From NCBI GenBank assembly GCA_015231795.1, contig JADGAX010000003.1, forward strand, positions 248,001 through 312,000: a stretch of DNA of 64,000 nucleotides, read 5' to 3'. The stretch comes from Alphaproteobacteria bacterium (GTDB lineage: Bacteria > Pseudomonadota > Alphaproteobacteria > Rhodospirillales > WMHbin7). The notes beneath the pieces are model-generated. The model ran no database searches. It was not told where the DNA came from and saw only the letters and a program-made list of their open reading frames with translations. The position numbers and the translations under genes were made by a program. Of this stretch, positions 48,733 to 58,201 are shown in pieces (the stretch's first letter is position 1; the number at the start of each line of letters is the position of its first letter).

Positions 48733-49896
48733 ATGCGCGACGGAACACTACATCTTGATTCGGTCGATCTTGTCGGCGGCCGGGTTCTCATGGCGGACGG
48801 CAGCATTGCCGAGGCCGATCTTCATATTGCCGACGGCAAGATCGCTGGGATTGGCGGCAAGCGCCAAGCCCACCGCAGCCTGGACGCCAAGGGACATCTG
48901 ATCTTGCCGGGCATCGTCGACCTGCACGGCGACGTGTTCGAGCGCCAGCTTATGCCCCGTCCAGGCATTCAATTCGACCAGCGTCTGGCCTTGATCGATA
49001 CCGACCGCCAGTTGGTGGCCAATGGCGTGACCACGGCCTATCATGGGCTGTCCTGGTCGTGGGAGCCGGGTTTGCGCGACGGGTCGTCGGCGGTCGCCTT
49101 CATGGCGGCGCTGGATCAGGTTCGCCCGCGCCTGCTGGCCGATACGCGCCTGCATCTGCGCCACGAAACCTTCAATGTCGAGGCCGAGCAGCAACTGATC
49201 GCCTGGATGGATCAGGGGCGGATCGATCTTCTGTCTTTCAACGACCATACGGTGTCGATTGCCGGGAAGATCGAGAAGCGGGAGCATCCGGTGCGCTATG
49301 CTGGGCGCTCGGAACTGACGGAGGAGGAATTCCGCTCGCTGTTCGATCTGGTGATGTCCAGGGCAGGCGAGGTAGAAAGTTCGATCGAGCGTTTGGCCCG
49401 CGAGGCCAGAAGCCGCCATATTCCCATCGCCTCGCATAACGATAGTTCGCCCACCGACCGCGCCTGGTTCCATTCCCTGGGCAGCCGCTTGTGCGAATTT
49501 CCCTGCGATTTCGAAACCGCCTTTTTCGCCATCGCCAACGGCGATGCCGTGATCATGGGCGCTCCCAATGCGGTGCGCGGCAAAAGCCACTACCAGCGCC
49601 CTTCGGCGGGCGAATTGGCCAAGTCCGGCCTGTGCACCATTCTGGCCTCCGACTATTACTATCCCGCCTTGCTGCATGCTCCGTTCACGCTGATGCGCGA
49701 AGGCAAGCTGGATTTCGCCAAGGCTTGGTCGCTGGTATCCCAAGCGCCAGCCCGCGCCCTGGGCCTATCCGACCGGGGAGAGATCATCGAGGGGCTTAGG
49801 GCCGACCTGATCATAGTCGATGATTCGGATCCCCACCTGCCCATGGTGGCCGCCACCATGGCCGAAGGCCGGATGGCTTTTTGCGCGCATCTGTAA
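48733..49896 (+). CDS. PhnM-like alpha-D-ribose 1-methylphosphonate 5-triphosphate diphosphatase
   Basis: 387 residues of amidohydrolase fold. ILPGIVDLHGDVFERQLMPRPG, SFNDHTVSIAG, IASHNDSSPTDRAWFHSLG, ILASDYYYPALLHAPF and APARALGLSDRGEI match PhnM. In C-P lyase pathways PhnM removes pyrophosphate from the ribosyl triphosphonate. No other phn gene is visible here, so it may have another substrate. It starts at an ATG without a strong ribosome site; a nicotinamidase-like gene follows after 86 bases. Confidence 0.85.
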   Translation: MRDGTLHLDSVDLVGGRVLMADGSIAEADLHIADGKIAGIGGKRQAHRSLDAKGHLILPGIVDLHGDVFERQLMPRPGIQFDQRLALIDTDRQLVANGVTTAYHGLSWSWEPGLRDGSSAVAFMAALDQVRPRLLADTRLHLRHETFNVEAEQQLIAWMDQGRIDLLSFNDHTVSIAGKIEKREHPVRYAGRSELTEEEFRSLFDLVMSRAGEVESSIERLAREARSRHIPIASHNDSSPTDRAWFHSLGSRLCEFPCDFETAFFAIANGDAVIMGAPNAVRGKSHYQRPSAGELAKSGLCTILASDYYYPALLHAPFTLMREGKLDFAKAWSLVSQAPARALGLSDRGEIIEGLRADLIIVDDSDPHLPMVAATMAEGRMAFCAHL

Positions 49897-49982
49897 AATC
49901 GTCTTTCCTTCTCCTTATTGAACCGGCGCCGTCATTCCCCTAATCTGTCTTGGGGTGCGCCGAGATTTGGGAGAAGAAGTCA

Positions 49983-50699
49983 ATGTCCCTGCTTGCGGAT
50001 TTGCAAACAGCCCTGCCCATCGCCGCCAAGCCCTTTGATGCGGCCAAATTGCGGACGGGACTGGTCATCGTCGATGCGGTGAACGGTTTCGCCACTGTGG
50101 GGGCGGGCTATCTGGCGCCTCCGGAACCGAACGATCAAGTCATCCGCATGGTGAGCGAGTCGGAGCGTTTGGCCCGGCTGTTTCTTGCGCGCGGGCAAAA
50201 GGTGGCGGCATTCTTGGATACGCATGAACCCGGCAAGGCCGAGCCGCCCTATCCCCCTCATTGCGAATCAGGCACCGGTGAAGAGAATTTGGTTCCAGCA
50301 CTGTCCTGGCTGGAGGGCGAGGCGGGCGTTACCTTGATTCGCAAGGATTGCATCAACGGTTTCATTGGTTCGTTCGATCTGGATAGCGGGCGCAACCGCA
50401 TGGTGGATTGGGTAAACGACAATCGGCTGGAAGCCATCGTCGTGACCGGCATCTGCACGGATATTTGCGTGATGGATTTCGTGCTGACGGCGCTGTCGGC
50501 CCGCAATCACGGGATGATGCCCGGTCTGAAAGACATCGTGGTCTATGCCGACGGATGCGCCACCTACGATCTTCCCATGGCGGCAACACGAATTCTGGGT
50601 TTGCCGCCCACCGCCTGTCATCCTCAATCGGAAACCCATCATGTGGGGCTGTATCTGATGGCCTCGCGCGGGGCTTGGCTGGCCGACAGCATCGGCTGA
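49983..50699 (+). CDS. Isochorismatase-family hydrolase (nicotinamidase-like)
   Basis: 238 residues from the ATG at 49983 (GGGAGAAG upstream). LVIVDAVNGF gives catalytic Asp31, HCESGTGEENLVP is a metal/substrate region, RKDCINGF contains the active-site Lys position, and TGICTDICVMDFVLTALSARN carries the nucleophile Cys. It may deamidate nicotinamide or a related amide; the specificity is not fixed. A GGCT-like gene follows 2 bases later. Confidence 0.85.
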   Translation: MSLLADLQTALPIAAKPFDAAKLRTGLVIVDAVNGFATVGAGYLAPPEPNDQVIRMVSESERLARLFLARGQKVAAFLDTHEPGKAEPPYPPHCESGTGEENLVPALSWLEGEAGVTLIRKDCINGFIGSFDLDSGRNRMVDWVNDNRLEAIVVTGICTDICVMDFVLTALSARNHGMMPGLKDIVVYADGCATYDLPMAATRILGLPPTACHPQSETHHVGLYLMASRGAWLADSIG

Positions 50700-50701
50700 C
50701 T

Positions 50702-51103
50702 ATGCCCAGGCTGTTCTTCTATGGAACGTTGATGGACGCCGATCTGCGTCTAGCCATTGCCGGATGCGAGATGACGGTGGAACCGGCTTGGTTGGACGGC
50801 TTTCGCTGTGTGCCTGTTGCAGGCGCCGATTATCCCATGCTGGTCGCTTCGCCCCGCCATCGAGTTGAGGGGCTTTTGACGCAAGACATTGGAAAAAGGG
50901 TGCTGGGCAGGCTGATCCGCTATGAAGGCGGCGAATACCGGCTCGAGAAAAGAACAGTCCGGGTGGCGAGCGGACGCTTAACCGAAGCTGGGGTGTTTTT
51001 CACACGCCCCGGCATTCGGGGCCGCCTGCATCAAGATTGGGATCTGTCGCTTTGGCAGCGCCGCCATAAAGGCCGCTTTCTTAACCGGATGCCTGCTGCG
51101 TAG
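50702..51103 (+). CDS. Gamma-glutamylcyclotransferase-like protein
   Basis: 133 residues. RLFFYGTLMD at 3-12 is the typical GGCT/AIG2-like phosphate-loop motif, followed by a small beta barrel. Its activity is unproven; members cyclise gamma-glutamyl groups or act on other gamma-linked amines. It overlaps the convergent D,D-carboxypeptidase gene by 23 bases. Confidence 0.8.
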   Translation: MPRLFFYGTLMDADLRLAIAGCEMTVEPAWLDGFRCVPVAGADYPMLVASPRHRVEGLLTQDIGKRVLGRLIRYEGGEYRLEKRTVRVASGRLTEAGVFFTRPGIRGRLHQDWDLSLWQRRHKGRFLNRMPAA

Positions 51104-52475
51104 ATCCCAAGGGATCCTCGGGCGAGACGACATGGCAGGCGGCGCGCGTGCTGGCGTCCAGCCTTTGACAGGCCGAACGGGCCTGCTGTTCGGTAATGCC
51201 GATCAGGCGGGCGCGGTAAACGGTTTGTCCGCGCGCGCGGTGGCTGGTTACGACGGCGCGACCGGCGGGAAGGTTCTTGGCCAGCTTGCGAAGGGCGTCG
51301 GACGCGGCCGAATGCGCCGTTGCATAGCGCGAGAAAGCCCCAACCTGGATGCCCCAGGCCGGTTGGCGGTTCGATTCCTCGATCCGATTGTTGGGTTTGG
51401 CCTGCTTTCCAGCGGGTTTCGTCGGCGCATAAGCGGGCAGCATGCCTTGGCTGGCGCTGGCGGCGGCCAGGCGGACATCTTCGTTCGGGCGTGCGACAGG
51501 CATCGAAACGGTATGCCGTGCCTGTGGCGGCTGAGCCGCCTGCGGTTCGGCATCAGCCAGATCGTAAGGCGTTTTGGGCAGGGATTCGGCGTCGTCGTTG
51601 GCGTCGGTCGCGTCGTCGTCGCCCATCTGTTCCAGCCTGCGCTGTCCGAACTTTGTGTTGAAGCCCTTGTCAAGAAGCTGGGCCATCTGGCGGTCGCGCT
51701 GGCTGGCCGTTTGGCCGCCGAAGACAACGCCGATCAGGCGCCGCTCGTTGCGCTTGGCGACGGCCACCAGATTGAAACCCGATGCGCGGATGTAGCCGGT
51801 CTTCAAACCTTCAGCACCCCGGTAGGTTTGCAAAAGGCGGTTGTGGGTGAAGATCGTCTGACCGTTGAAACGGAATTTCTTGGTCTGGAAATAGCCGTAA
51901 TATTCTGGGAATTGGCGGATCAGCGCCTGCGCCAGGGTCGCCATGTCGTGCGCCGTGGACAATTGCTCGGGGTCGGGCAGGCCCGAGGCGTTGACGAAAG
52001 TCGAGCGGCTCATGCCCAGCGCTCGCGCCTTGGCGGTCATCAAGCGGGCGAAATCCTCTTCCGACCCGCCGATATGCTCGGCCACGGCCACGGTGACATC
52101 ATTGGCCGAACGGGTGACGATGGCTTGAATGGCCTGCTCGACCGTAAGGCTTTGCCCCGAGCGAAGCCCCAGCTTCGAAGGGGCCTGCGCCTCGGCGTTG
52201 TCGGTAAAGGTGATGCGATCGTTGAGTTTCAAGCGTTTGTGCTTGAGTTCGTCAAAAACAAGATAGAGCGTCATCAGCTTGGTCAGCGAGGCGGGGTAAT
52301 TGCGCTGGTTGGGATTGACCGAATGCAGCACTTCGCCCGTCTTGGCGTCGATGATCAGCGAGGCGTAGCGGACTTCACGGGCTTGGACGGGGTGGGCGAG
52401 GGCGACGACGCCCGCCAGAGCGGCCAGGGTCAGGAAAACATTGAATCGGTTCAACGGTCTTGCCCAACTAACCAT
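51081..52475 (-). CDS. D-alanyl-D-alanine carboxypeptidase with C-terminal SPOR-like domain
   Basis: 464 residues from the ATG at 52475 (AGGA upstream). Signal peptide to about 32 (LTLAALAGVVALAHPVQA). Peptidase S11: S63-x-x-K66 (PASLTKLMT), SAN in VTRSANDVTVAVAEHIGG, and KTG in EGLKTGYIRASG. A disordered linker (about 290-380) leads to a SPOR-like domain (WGIQVGAFSRYATAHSAASDALRKLAKNLP, YRARLIGITEQQARSACQRL). It trims peptidoglycan stem peptides; SPOR probably sends it to the division septum. Confidence 0.93.
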   Translation of the reverse strand: MVSWARPLNRFNVFLTLAALAGVVALAHPVQAREVRYASLIIDAKTGEVLHSVNPNQRNYPASLTKLMTLYLVFDELKHKRLKLNDRITFTDNAEAQAPSKLGLRSGQSLTVEQAIQAIVTRSANDVTVAVAEHIGGSEEDFARLMTAKARALGMSRSTFVNASGLPDPEQLSTAHDMATLAQALIRQFPEYYGYFQTKKFRFNGQTIFTHNRLLQTYRGAEGLKTGYIRASGFNLVAVAKRNERRLIGVVFGGQTASQRDRQMAQLLDKGFNTKFGQRRLEQMGDDDATDANDDAESLPKTPYDLADAEPQAAQPPQARHTVSMPVARPNEDVRLAAASASQGMLPAYAPTKPAGKQAKPNNRIEESNRQPAWGIQVGAFSRYATAHSAASDALRKLAKNLPAGRAVVTSHRARGQTVYRARLIGITEQQARSACQRLDASTRAACHVVSPEDPLGSTQQASG

Positions 52476-52639
52476 GCGCTCTATCCTGGATTCACATTCA
52501 AACAAAAAGACGCAACTATGCGTATTTGCCCGGATTCATCATGGAATCACCATAATAAATTCAGACTCATGCGTCCAGGCTAATATGAAAACCTTGCCGT
52601 AAGGTTAACATGCGGCGCTTCGACTTGGCTTGACTTGAA

Positions 52640-52843
52640 TCATGTTCCATCGTCGCTGTCATATAGCGAGTCGCGAAACCAGCGGACGCGATTCTCGTCT
52701 TGAGGTGTTGCGAAATCCCCGCCGTATTCGACTGCGCAGTCGCGGCATAGATGAAGCCCGCTTTTTGTCGTGACCGAAGCGACGGCGGCGCAAGCCGCGC
52801 CATCGCGTTGACCATCGCACTTGTGATTTCCTGAAGTTGGCAT
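52640..52843 (-). CDS. Small Cys-rich protein, unknown function
   Basis: 67 residues. GAGG lies 5 bases before the ATG at 52843. The sequence MPTSGNHKCDGQRDGAACAAV and later LHLCRDCAVEYGG gives four Cys in a zinc-finger-like spacing. It lies alone between the carboxypeptidase gene and the nap promoter. No family recognised. Confidence 0.45.
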   Translation of the reverse strand: MPTSGNHKCDGQRDGAACAAVASVTTKSGLHLCRDCAVEYGGDFATPQDENRVRWFRDSLYDSDDGT

Positions 52844-52977
52844 TGCGCCTCAATCGATCTGTAGATCCCGCAAGGGCTATATTACATTTTTCTTATGCTT
52901 CGGGGAAGGCGGCATTACGCAAGCCTTCGCTTCTCTTGCCTAAAATCAAGAGAAACACCCTAACATTTTTGCTGCAT

Positions 52978-52991
52978 TTAACAAAAGTCAA
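52978..52991. promoter_or_regulatory. FNR/DNR-type site upstream of napD
   Basis: TTAACAAAAGTCAA matches TTGAC-N4-GTCAA with one mismatch. If it acts from -41.5 the transcript starts near 53026, with TAATGC (53016-53021) as a possible -10. A weaker TTGCCTAAAATCAA lies at 52936-52949. Confidence 0.5.
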
Positions 52992-53022
52992 GGCGACCCC
53001 ACCCGCATAGGCGGCTAATGCA

Positions 53023-53114
53023 GGTAGGCGCGTGCCGCTGGAATTTGACCAGATGCCGGGTTGTGCCGGGGACAAGTCCTTGGTTGTGCTGTCGTAAAGT
53101 TTTTCGCGCCTACC
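53023..53114 (+). ncRNA. Structured 5' leader of the nap operon (candidate regulatory RNA)
   Basis: GGTAGGCGCG (53023-53032) is exactly inverted as CGCGCCTACC (53105-53114). Inside, CTGG (53038-53041) can pair with CCAG (53049-53052), CCGG (53056-53059) with CCGG (53066-53069), and ACAA (53072-53075) with TTGT (53084-53087). GGTTGTGC occurs twice, at 53059-53066 and 53082-53089. The 3' arm ends four bases before the napD ribosome site, so folding could control translation. It does not look like the known Moco motif. Confidence 0.4.
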
Positions 53115-53127
53115 CATGAGGTGAGAG

Positions 53128-53439
53128 ATGCGAATTAATCGTTTCATCCGCAAGCAAGCCGAAGACGGCCATGACCGCGATATCAACATTTGCGGCGTCC
53201 TGGTTCATGCGCAGCCCAAGAACCTAGCGGCTGTTCGCTTGGCATTGCAGGAGCATCCCGGCGTTGAGATCCATCAAGAAACGTCGGACGGGCGTTTGAT
53301 CGTCACGGTCGAGGACACCGCCGATAGCTGGGCGGGCGAGACCATCAAGAATCTTCAGGAAATACCGGGAGTGCTGTCCGCCTCCCTTGTCTATCACCAT
53401 TTCGACGAGTCCCAAGTGCAAGGGGAGAGCATCCAATGA
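53128..53439 (+). CDS. napD: NapD, nitrate reductase maturation protein
   Basis: 103 residues, start ATG with GAGGTGAGAG upstream. [32 protein letters not shown] and [16 protein letters not shown] are NapD-type. It binds the twin-arginine signal of NapA and prevents early export. Its stop overlaps the napA start by 4 bases. napE and napF are absent. Confidence 0.93.
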   Translation: MRINRFIRKQAEDGHDRDINICGVLVHAQPKNLAAVRLALQEHPGVEIHQETSDGRLIVTVEDTADSWAGETIKNLQEIPGVLSASLVYHHFDESQVQGESIQ

Positions 53440-55916
53440 CACTGACAAGACGCGATTTCATCAAGATGAATGCCGTGGCTGCGACGGCTGCGGCGGCTGG
53501 TCTTGCCGCTCCATCCGAGGCTCTTGCCCAAAGCGGCGATATACGCTGGGACAAGGGCGTCTGCCGGTTCTGCGGAACGGGCTGCGGCGTTCTGGTCGGC
53601 GTCAAGGACGGCAAGGTGGTGGCGACGCAAGGCGATCCCGATGCGCCTGTCAATCGGGGACTGAACTGCATCAAGGGCTATTTCCTGTCCAAGATCATGT
53701 ATGGCGAAGACCGCCTGACCAAGCCGCTTCTGCGCATGAAGAACGGCAAGTTCGACAAGAACGGCGACTTCACGCCCATCACCTGGGATCAAGCCTTCGA
53801 CATCATGGCCCAGAAATGGAAAGAGGCCCTGAAGAAGACGGGACCCACGGCGGTCGGCATGTTCGGCTCGGGGCAATGGACGATCTGGGAAGGCTACGCG
53901 GCCTCGAAGCTGTTCAAGGCGGGATTCCGTTCGAACAACCTGGATCCCAACGCGCGCCACTGCATGGCCTCGGCGGTGGCTGGTTTCATGCGAACCTTCG
54001 GCATCGACGAGCCGATGGGCTGTTACGACGACATCGAACATGCCGACGCCTTCGTGCTGTGGGGGTCGAACATGAGCGAAATGCACCCCATCTTGTGGTC
54101 GCGCCTGACCGACCGGCGCCTGACCAACGAGCATGTGAAGGTGGCCGTTTTGTCGACCTTCGAACATCGTTGCTATGAATTGGCCGATCTTGCCATCACC
54201 TTCAATCCGCAATCCGACCTAGCCATTCTGAATTTCATCTGCAACTACATCATCCAGAACAACGCCGTGAACAAGGCGTTCGTCGACAAGTGCGTCAATT
54301 TCCGCAAAGGCGTCACCGACATCGGCTATGGGTTGCGTCCCAACCATCCGTTGGAAAAGGATCAGGCGAACGCCGCCACGCCCGACAAGTCGGACCCGAT
54401 CAGTTTCGATGAATTCAAGGCGTTCGTCGCCGAATACACCGTCGAGAAGGCTTCGCAGATATCCGGCGTGCCCAAGGAGAAGCTGATCGCCTTGGCCAAG
54501 CTGTATGCCGACCCGAAGGTGAAGGTGACCTCTTATTGGACGATGGGCTTTAACCAGCACACGCGCGGCACCTGGGTCAACAACATGATCTACAACGTGC
54601 ATCTGCTGGTGGGCAAGATCAGCGAGCCGGGCAACAGCCCCTTCTCGCTGACCGGCCAGCCCTCGGCATGCGGCACGGCCCGCGAGGTGGGAACCTTCGC
54701 GCATCGCTTGCCCGCCGACATGGTGGTGACGAACGACAAACACCGCGAATTCACCGAGAATATGTGGAAGCTGCCGCCGGGCACCCTCAATCCCAAGGTC
54801 GGCTATCACGCGGTCCTTCAGCACCGCATGTTGAAGGATGGCAAACTGAACGCCTATTGGGTGATGTGCACCAACAACATGCAAGCCGCCCCCAACATGA
54901 ACGAGGAAGGCTATCCGGGCTATCGCAACCCGGACAACTTCATCGTCGTGTCCGACCCTTATCCCACCGTCACGGCGCTGTCGGCCGACCTGATCTTGCC
55001 CACCGCCATGTGGATGGAAAAGGAAGGCGCCTACGGCAACGCCGAGCGGCGCACCCAGTTCTGGCGCCAGCAGGTGAAAGCGCCGGGCGAGGCTAGGTCG
55101 GATCTGTGGCAGTTGATGGAGTTTTCCAAGCGCTTCAAGGTTGAGGAAGTTTGGGGCAACGAGTTGATGGCCAAGGCCCCGCAATACAAGGGCAAGACGC
55201 TGTTCGACGTTTTGTTTGCCAACGGCCAAGTCAACAAGTTCCCTCTCGCCGACTTGCAAAAAGGCTTCGAGAACGACGAATCAAAACATTTCGGCTTCTA
55301 TGTGCAGAAGGGATTGTTCGAGGAATATGCCGGTTTCGGGCGCGGTCACGCCCACGACTTGGCCTCGTTCGATCTGTACCACCAATCGCGCGGTTTGCGC
55401 TGGCCCGTGGTCGACAACAAGGAAACGCTGTGGCGCTTCCGCGAAGGCTACGATCCTTACGTCAAGCAGGGCGAGGGGGTGAAATTCTACGGCAAGCCGG
55501 ACGGCAAGGCCTGGATTTTCGCGCTGCCCTATCAGCCCGCCGCCGAGATGCCCGACAAGGATTATGACTTGTGGCTAGTGACGGGCCGCGTGCTGGAACA
55601 TTGGCATTCCGGGTCCATGACAAGGCGCGTGCCCGAATTGCACCGGGCTTTCCCCAACGCCATGGTTTTCATGAATCCCGAGGACGCCAAGAAGCGCGAT
55701 CTTCGTCGCGGCCAAAGCGTGAAACTGGTAACAAGGCGCGGCGAAGTGGTGACGCGCGTGGAAACGCAAGGCCGCAACAAGCCGCCGGCGGGTGTCGTTT
55801 ACATCCCCTGGTTCGACGAAGGGCAGCTGGTCAACAAACTGACCTTGGACGCCACTTGTCCGATTTCGAAGGAAACGGACTTCAAGAAGTGCGCCGTCAA
55901 GGTCGTGAAGGTCTGA
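53436..55916 (+). CDS. napA: Periplasmic nitrate reductase catalytic subunit
   Basis: 826 residues. Twin-arginine signal [13 protein letters not shown]; [4Fe-4S] ligands C43, C46, C50 and C78 ([15 protein letters not shown]); Mo-ligand C176 in [11 protein letters not shown]. It holds Mo-bis-MGD and reduces nitrate to nitrite in the periplasm, taking electrons from NapB. Length and motifs are typical and intact. It is translationally coupled to napD. Confidence 0.98.
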   Translation: MTLTRRDFIKMNAVAATAAAAGLAAPSEALAQSGDIRWDKGVCRFCGTGCGVLVGVKDGKVVATQGDPDAPVNRGLNCIKGYFLSKIMYGEDRLTKPLLRMKNGKFDKNGDFTPITWDQAFDIMAQKWKEALKKTGPTAVGMFGSGQWTIWEGYAASKLFKAGFRSNNLDPNARHCMASAVAGFMRTFGIDEPMGCYDDIEHADAFVLWGSNMSEMHPILWSRLTDRRLTNEHVKVAVLSTFEHRCYELADLAITFNPQSDLAILNFICNYIIQNNAVNKAFVDKCVNFRKGVTDIGYGLRPNHPLEKDQANAATPDKSDPISFDEFKAFVAEYTVEKASQISGVPKEKLIALAKLYADPKVKVTSYWTMGFNQHTRGTWVNNMIYNVHLLVGKISEPGNSPFSLTGQPSACGTAREVGTFAHRLPADMVVTNDKHREFTENMWKLPPGTLNPKVGYHAVLQHRMLKDGKLNAYWVMCTNNMQAAPNMNEEGYPGYRNPDNFIVVSDPYPTVTALSADLILPTAMWMEKEGAYGNAERRTQFWRQQVKAPGEARSDLWQLMEFSKRFKVEEVWGNELMAKAPQYKGKTLFDVLFANGQVNKFPLADLQKGFENDESKHFGFYVQKGLFEEYAGFGRGHAHDLASFDLYHQSRGLRWPVVDNKETLWRFREGYDPYVKQGEGVKFYGKPDGKAWIFALPYQPAAEMPDKDYDLWLVTGRVLEHWHSGSMTRRVPELHRAFPNAMVFMNPEDAKKRDLRRGQSVKLVTRRGEVVTRVETQGRNKPPAGVVYIPWFDEGQLVNKLTLDATCPISKETDFKKCAVKVVKV

Positions 55917-55934
55917 CGAAGGTTTGGTGCCGTC

Positions 55935-56747
55935 ATGGGCGAGCCGCAATCCACCATAGAAACCAGCCGCCGGGAATTCCTGGCCGCCTCGGCCAGAACG
56001 GTTTGTTCGGCTGGTTTCTTTGCGGCCGCCCTGGGCTTGTGGGTGCGCCAGTCGCAGGCTTTGCCCGCGACGGCGCTCAGGCCGCCCGGCGCGCTTTTAG
56101 AAGCGGATTTTCTGGGAACCTGCGCTCGCTGCGGTCTTTGCGTGCGAGATTGCCCCTACAACACGCTGAAGCTGGCCGAGCCGGGCAGCGGTCCAACGGT
56201 GGGCACGCCATATTTCGAAGCCCGCAAGGTGCCTTGCGAAATGTGCGTCGACATTCCTTGCGTGGCGGCCTGTCCGACCGGCGCTTTGGATCACGGATTG
56301 AAGGAGATCGCGAAAGCCAAGATGGGCGTTGCCGTCCTGGTGGGGCACGAAGCCTGCCTCAATTTCCTGGGATTGCGCTGCGACGTTTGCTACCGAGAAT
56401 GTCCGCTGATGGGCAAGGCGATCACGTTGGATCAGCTGCACAACCAGCGAACGGGGCGCCATGCCCTGTTCATTCCGGTCGTGCATACCGAAGCCTGCAC
56501 CGGTTGCGGAAAATGCGAGAAGTCCTGCGTGCTTGAAGAAGCGGCGATCAAGGTCTTGCCGCCCAAGTTGGCGTTGGGCGAGTTGGGAAAGCATTACCGC
56601 CTGGGATGGGAAGAAAAGAAAAAGCATGGCGGGGCGCTGATCGACAACACCATCGATCTGCCGGATCGCGGATATGGCTCCGACGAGCCGAAGCCGCCAG
56701 CGCCCGAGCGCAACAGCCAAGGCGGTTTCAAGGAGTTTAGGCCATGA
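55935..56747 (+). CDS. napG: NapG ferredoxin-type protein
   Basis: 270 residues. Twin-arginine start ETSRREFLAASARTV, then four [4Fe-4S] motifs: CARCGLCVRDCPYN, CEMCVDIPCVAACPTG, CDVCYRECPLMGK and CTGCGKCEKSCVLE. With NapH it passes electrons from the quinol pool to NapC/NapA. Its stop overlaps napH by 4 bases. Confidence 0.96.
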   Translation: MGEPQSTIETSRREFLAASARTVCSAGFFAAALGLWVRQSQALPATALRPPGALLEADFLGTCARCGLCVRDCPYNTLKLAEPGSGPTVGTPYFEARKVPCEMCVDIPCVAACPTGALDHGLKEIAKAKMGVAVLVGHEACLNFLGLRCDVCYRECPLMGKAITLDQLHNQRTGRHALFIPVVHTEACTGCGKCEKSCVLEEAAIKVLPPKLALGELGKHYRLGWEEKKKHGGALIDNTIDLPDRGYGSDEPKPPAPERNSQGGFKEFRP

Positions 56748-57679
56748 GCGCTCTGGCGAAGGATCGTTTGCCTGGGCTTGCCGCCGTTCAGCGCAACGGA
56801 ATCTGGCTGGCGTATAAATGGCTGTTGGTGCGCCGAGCCGCCCAGCTTTTCTTTCTGGCACTGTTTCTGACCGGCCCTTTGTTCGGCCTTTGGATCGCCA
56901 AGGGAACCTTGGCCTCCAGTCTGACCCTGGACATTCTGCCTTTGACTGATCCTATGTTCGCGCTTCAAGCCTTGCTGGCGCATCACAGCCTGGAAGGCAA
57001 GGCTTTGCTGGGGGCGGGGATTGTTCTGGTCGCCTATGTCTTGATCGGCGGCAGGACCTATTGCAGTTGGGTTTGTCCGGTCAATCTGGTGACCGACGCC
57101 GCCGCCTGGTTGCGGGTTCGCCTGGGGTTGCCCGAGGGGGTTGCCCTGAACCGTTCCTCGCGCTTGTGGATTTTAGGCGCGGTCCTCGTCGTCTCGGCGG
57201 TCATGGGGACGGCGGCTTGGGAATTCGTCAATCCCATCACCATTCTGCATCGCGGCTTGGTGTTCGGCGCACTCTACGGCGCTGGATTGGCCTGGGCGGT
57301 GGTCGCAGCGATCTTCCTGTTCGATCTGGCCGTCAGCTCGCGCGGATGGTGTGGCCGCCTTTGTCCTGTCGGCGCTTTCTATGGACTGTTGGGAAGCAAA
57401 AGCCTGTTGCGCGTGCGCGCCTCTAGGCGCAAGGCCTGCGACGATTGCCTGGACTGCTACAAAGCCTGCCCCGAGCCGCATGTGATTTCTCCGGCCTTGA
57501 AAGGTGCGGCTCGCGGTTTGGGGCCGCTCATCCTGTCTGGCGACTGCACGAATTGCGGGCGCTGCATTGACGTATGCCCGGAGCGCGTCTTCGAATTTGC
57601 GCCGCGCTGGGCCAATCGGGAAGATGACGCCGTCGCGTCCGCAAAAAAGGCGGAAGCGGGGGAAAAAGCAGCCGCCTAG
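56744..57679 (+). CDS. napH: NapH membrane quinol-linked ferredoxin-type protein
   Basis: 311 residues with four membrane helices. The loop motif CSWVCPVN and CGRLCPVGAFY lie on the cytoplasmic side, and CDDCLDCYKACPEPH plus CTNCGRCIDVCPER give two [4Fe-4S] clusters. It probably oxidises quinol and passes electrons to NapG. Overlaps napG by 4 bases. Confidence 0.96.
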   Translation: MSALAKDRLPGLAAVQRNGIWLAYKWLLVRRAAQLFFLALFLTGPLFGLWIAKGTLASSLTLDILPLTDPMFALQALLAHHSLEGKALLGAGIVLVAYVLIGGRTYCSWVCPVNLVTDAAAWLRVRLGLPEGVALNRSSRLWILGAVLVVSAVMGTAAWEFVNPITILHRGLVFGALYGAGLAWAVVAAIFLFDLAVSSRGWCGRLCPVGAFYGLLGSKSLLRVRASRRKACDDCLDCYKACPEPHVISPALKGAARGLGPLILSGDCTNCGRCIDVCPERVFEFAPRWANREDDAVASAKKAEAGEKAAA

Positions 57680-57732
57680 AAGGGGAAGACCTTCGGGCAA
57701 GGAATGACGTTATTGGAATGGGAGACTTCGCC

Positions 57733-58182
57733 GTGAGCACATGGATCAAGACAGCCTTGATGGCGGGCATGCTGACTTTGCTTGCCGCCGCTTTTCCTTC
57801 GGGCCAAGCCATGGCCCAGGTGAAACCGCTCGATCCCGGCGCCAGGGTCGAGCAGACGAATCAGGTTCCCGACATTCACAACACGGTCGAGAACCAAAGA
57901 TTGGGCCGCGCCTTTCGCCAGCAGCCGCCGTTGATTCCGCACCGGGTCGACAAGTACGAGATCGACATGAATGTCAATCAGTGCCTGCGCTGTCATGACT
58001 GGCCCTACAGTTCGCAGGAACGGGCGACCAAGATCAGCGAAACGCATTACATGGATCGCGATGGCAAGCGCCTGGACAAGATTGCAAAGACGCGCTGGTT
58101 CTGCACCCAGTGCCATGTGCCGCAAACCGACGCCAAGCCGCTGGTGAACAATCAGTTCACGCCAGCGCAACCGGCAAATTGA
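57733..58182 (+). CDS. napB: NapB diheme cytochrome c
   Basis: 149 residues from a GTG at 57733, with GGGAG at the right spacing; the in-frame ATG at 57718 has no ribosome site. Signal peptide to about 30. Two heme sites, CLRCH and CTQCH, with later His residues as axial ligands. It is the electron-donor subunit of NapA. Confidence 0.94.
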   Translation: MSTWIKTALMAGMLTLLAAAFPSGQAMAQVKPLDPGARVEQTNQVPDIHNTVENQRLGRAFRQQPPLIPHRVDKYEIDMNVNQCLRCHDWPYSSQERATKISETHYMDRDGKRLDKIAKTRWFCTQCHVPQTDAKPLVNNQFTPAQPAN

Positions 58183-58201
58183 GCAACAGCGGGGGATGAC
58201 G

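Noticed and set aside
53023-53114. Moco riboswitch before nap
   Set aside because: I tried to match the known Moco motif and did not find its conserved segments, so it is reported as an unassigned structured leader.
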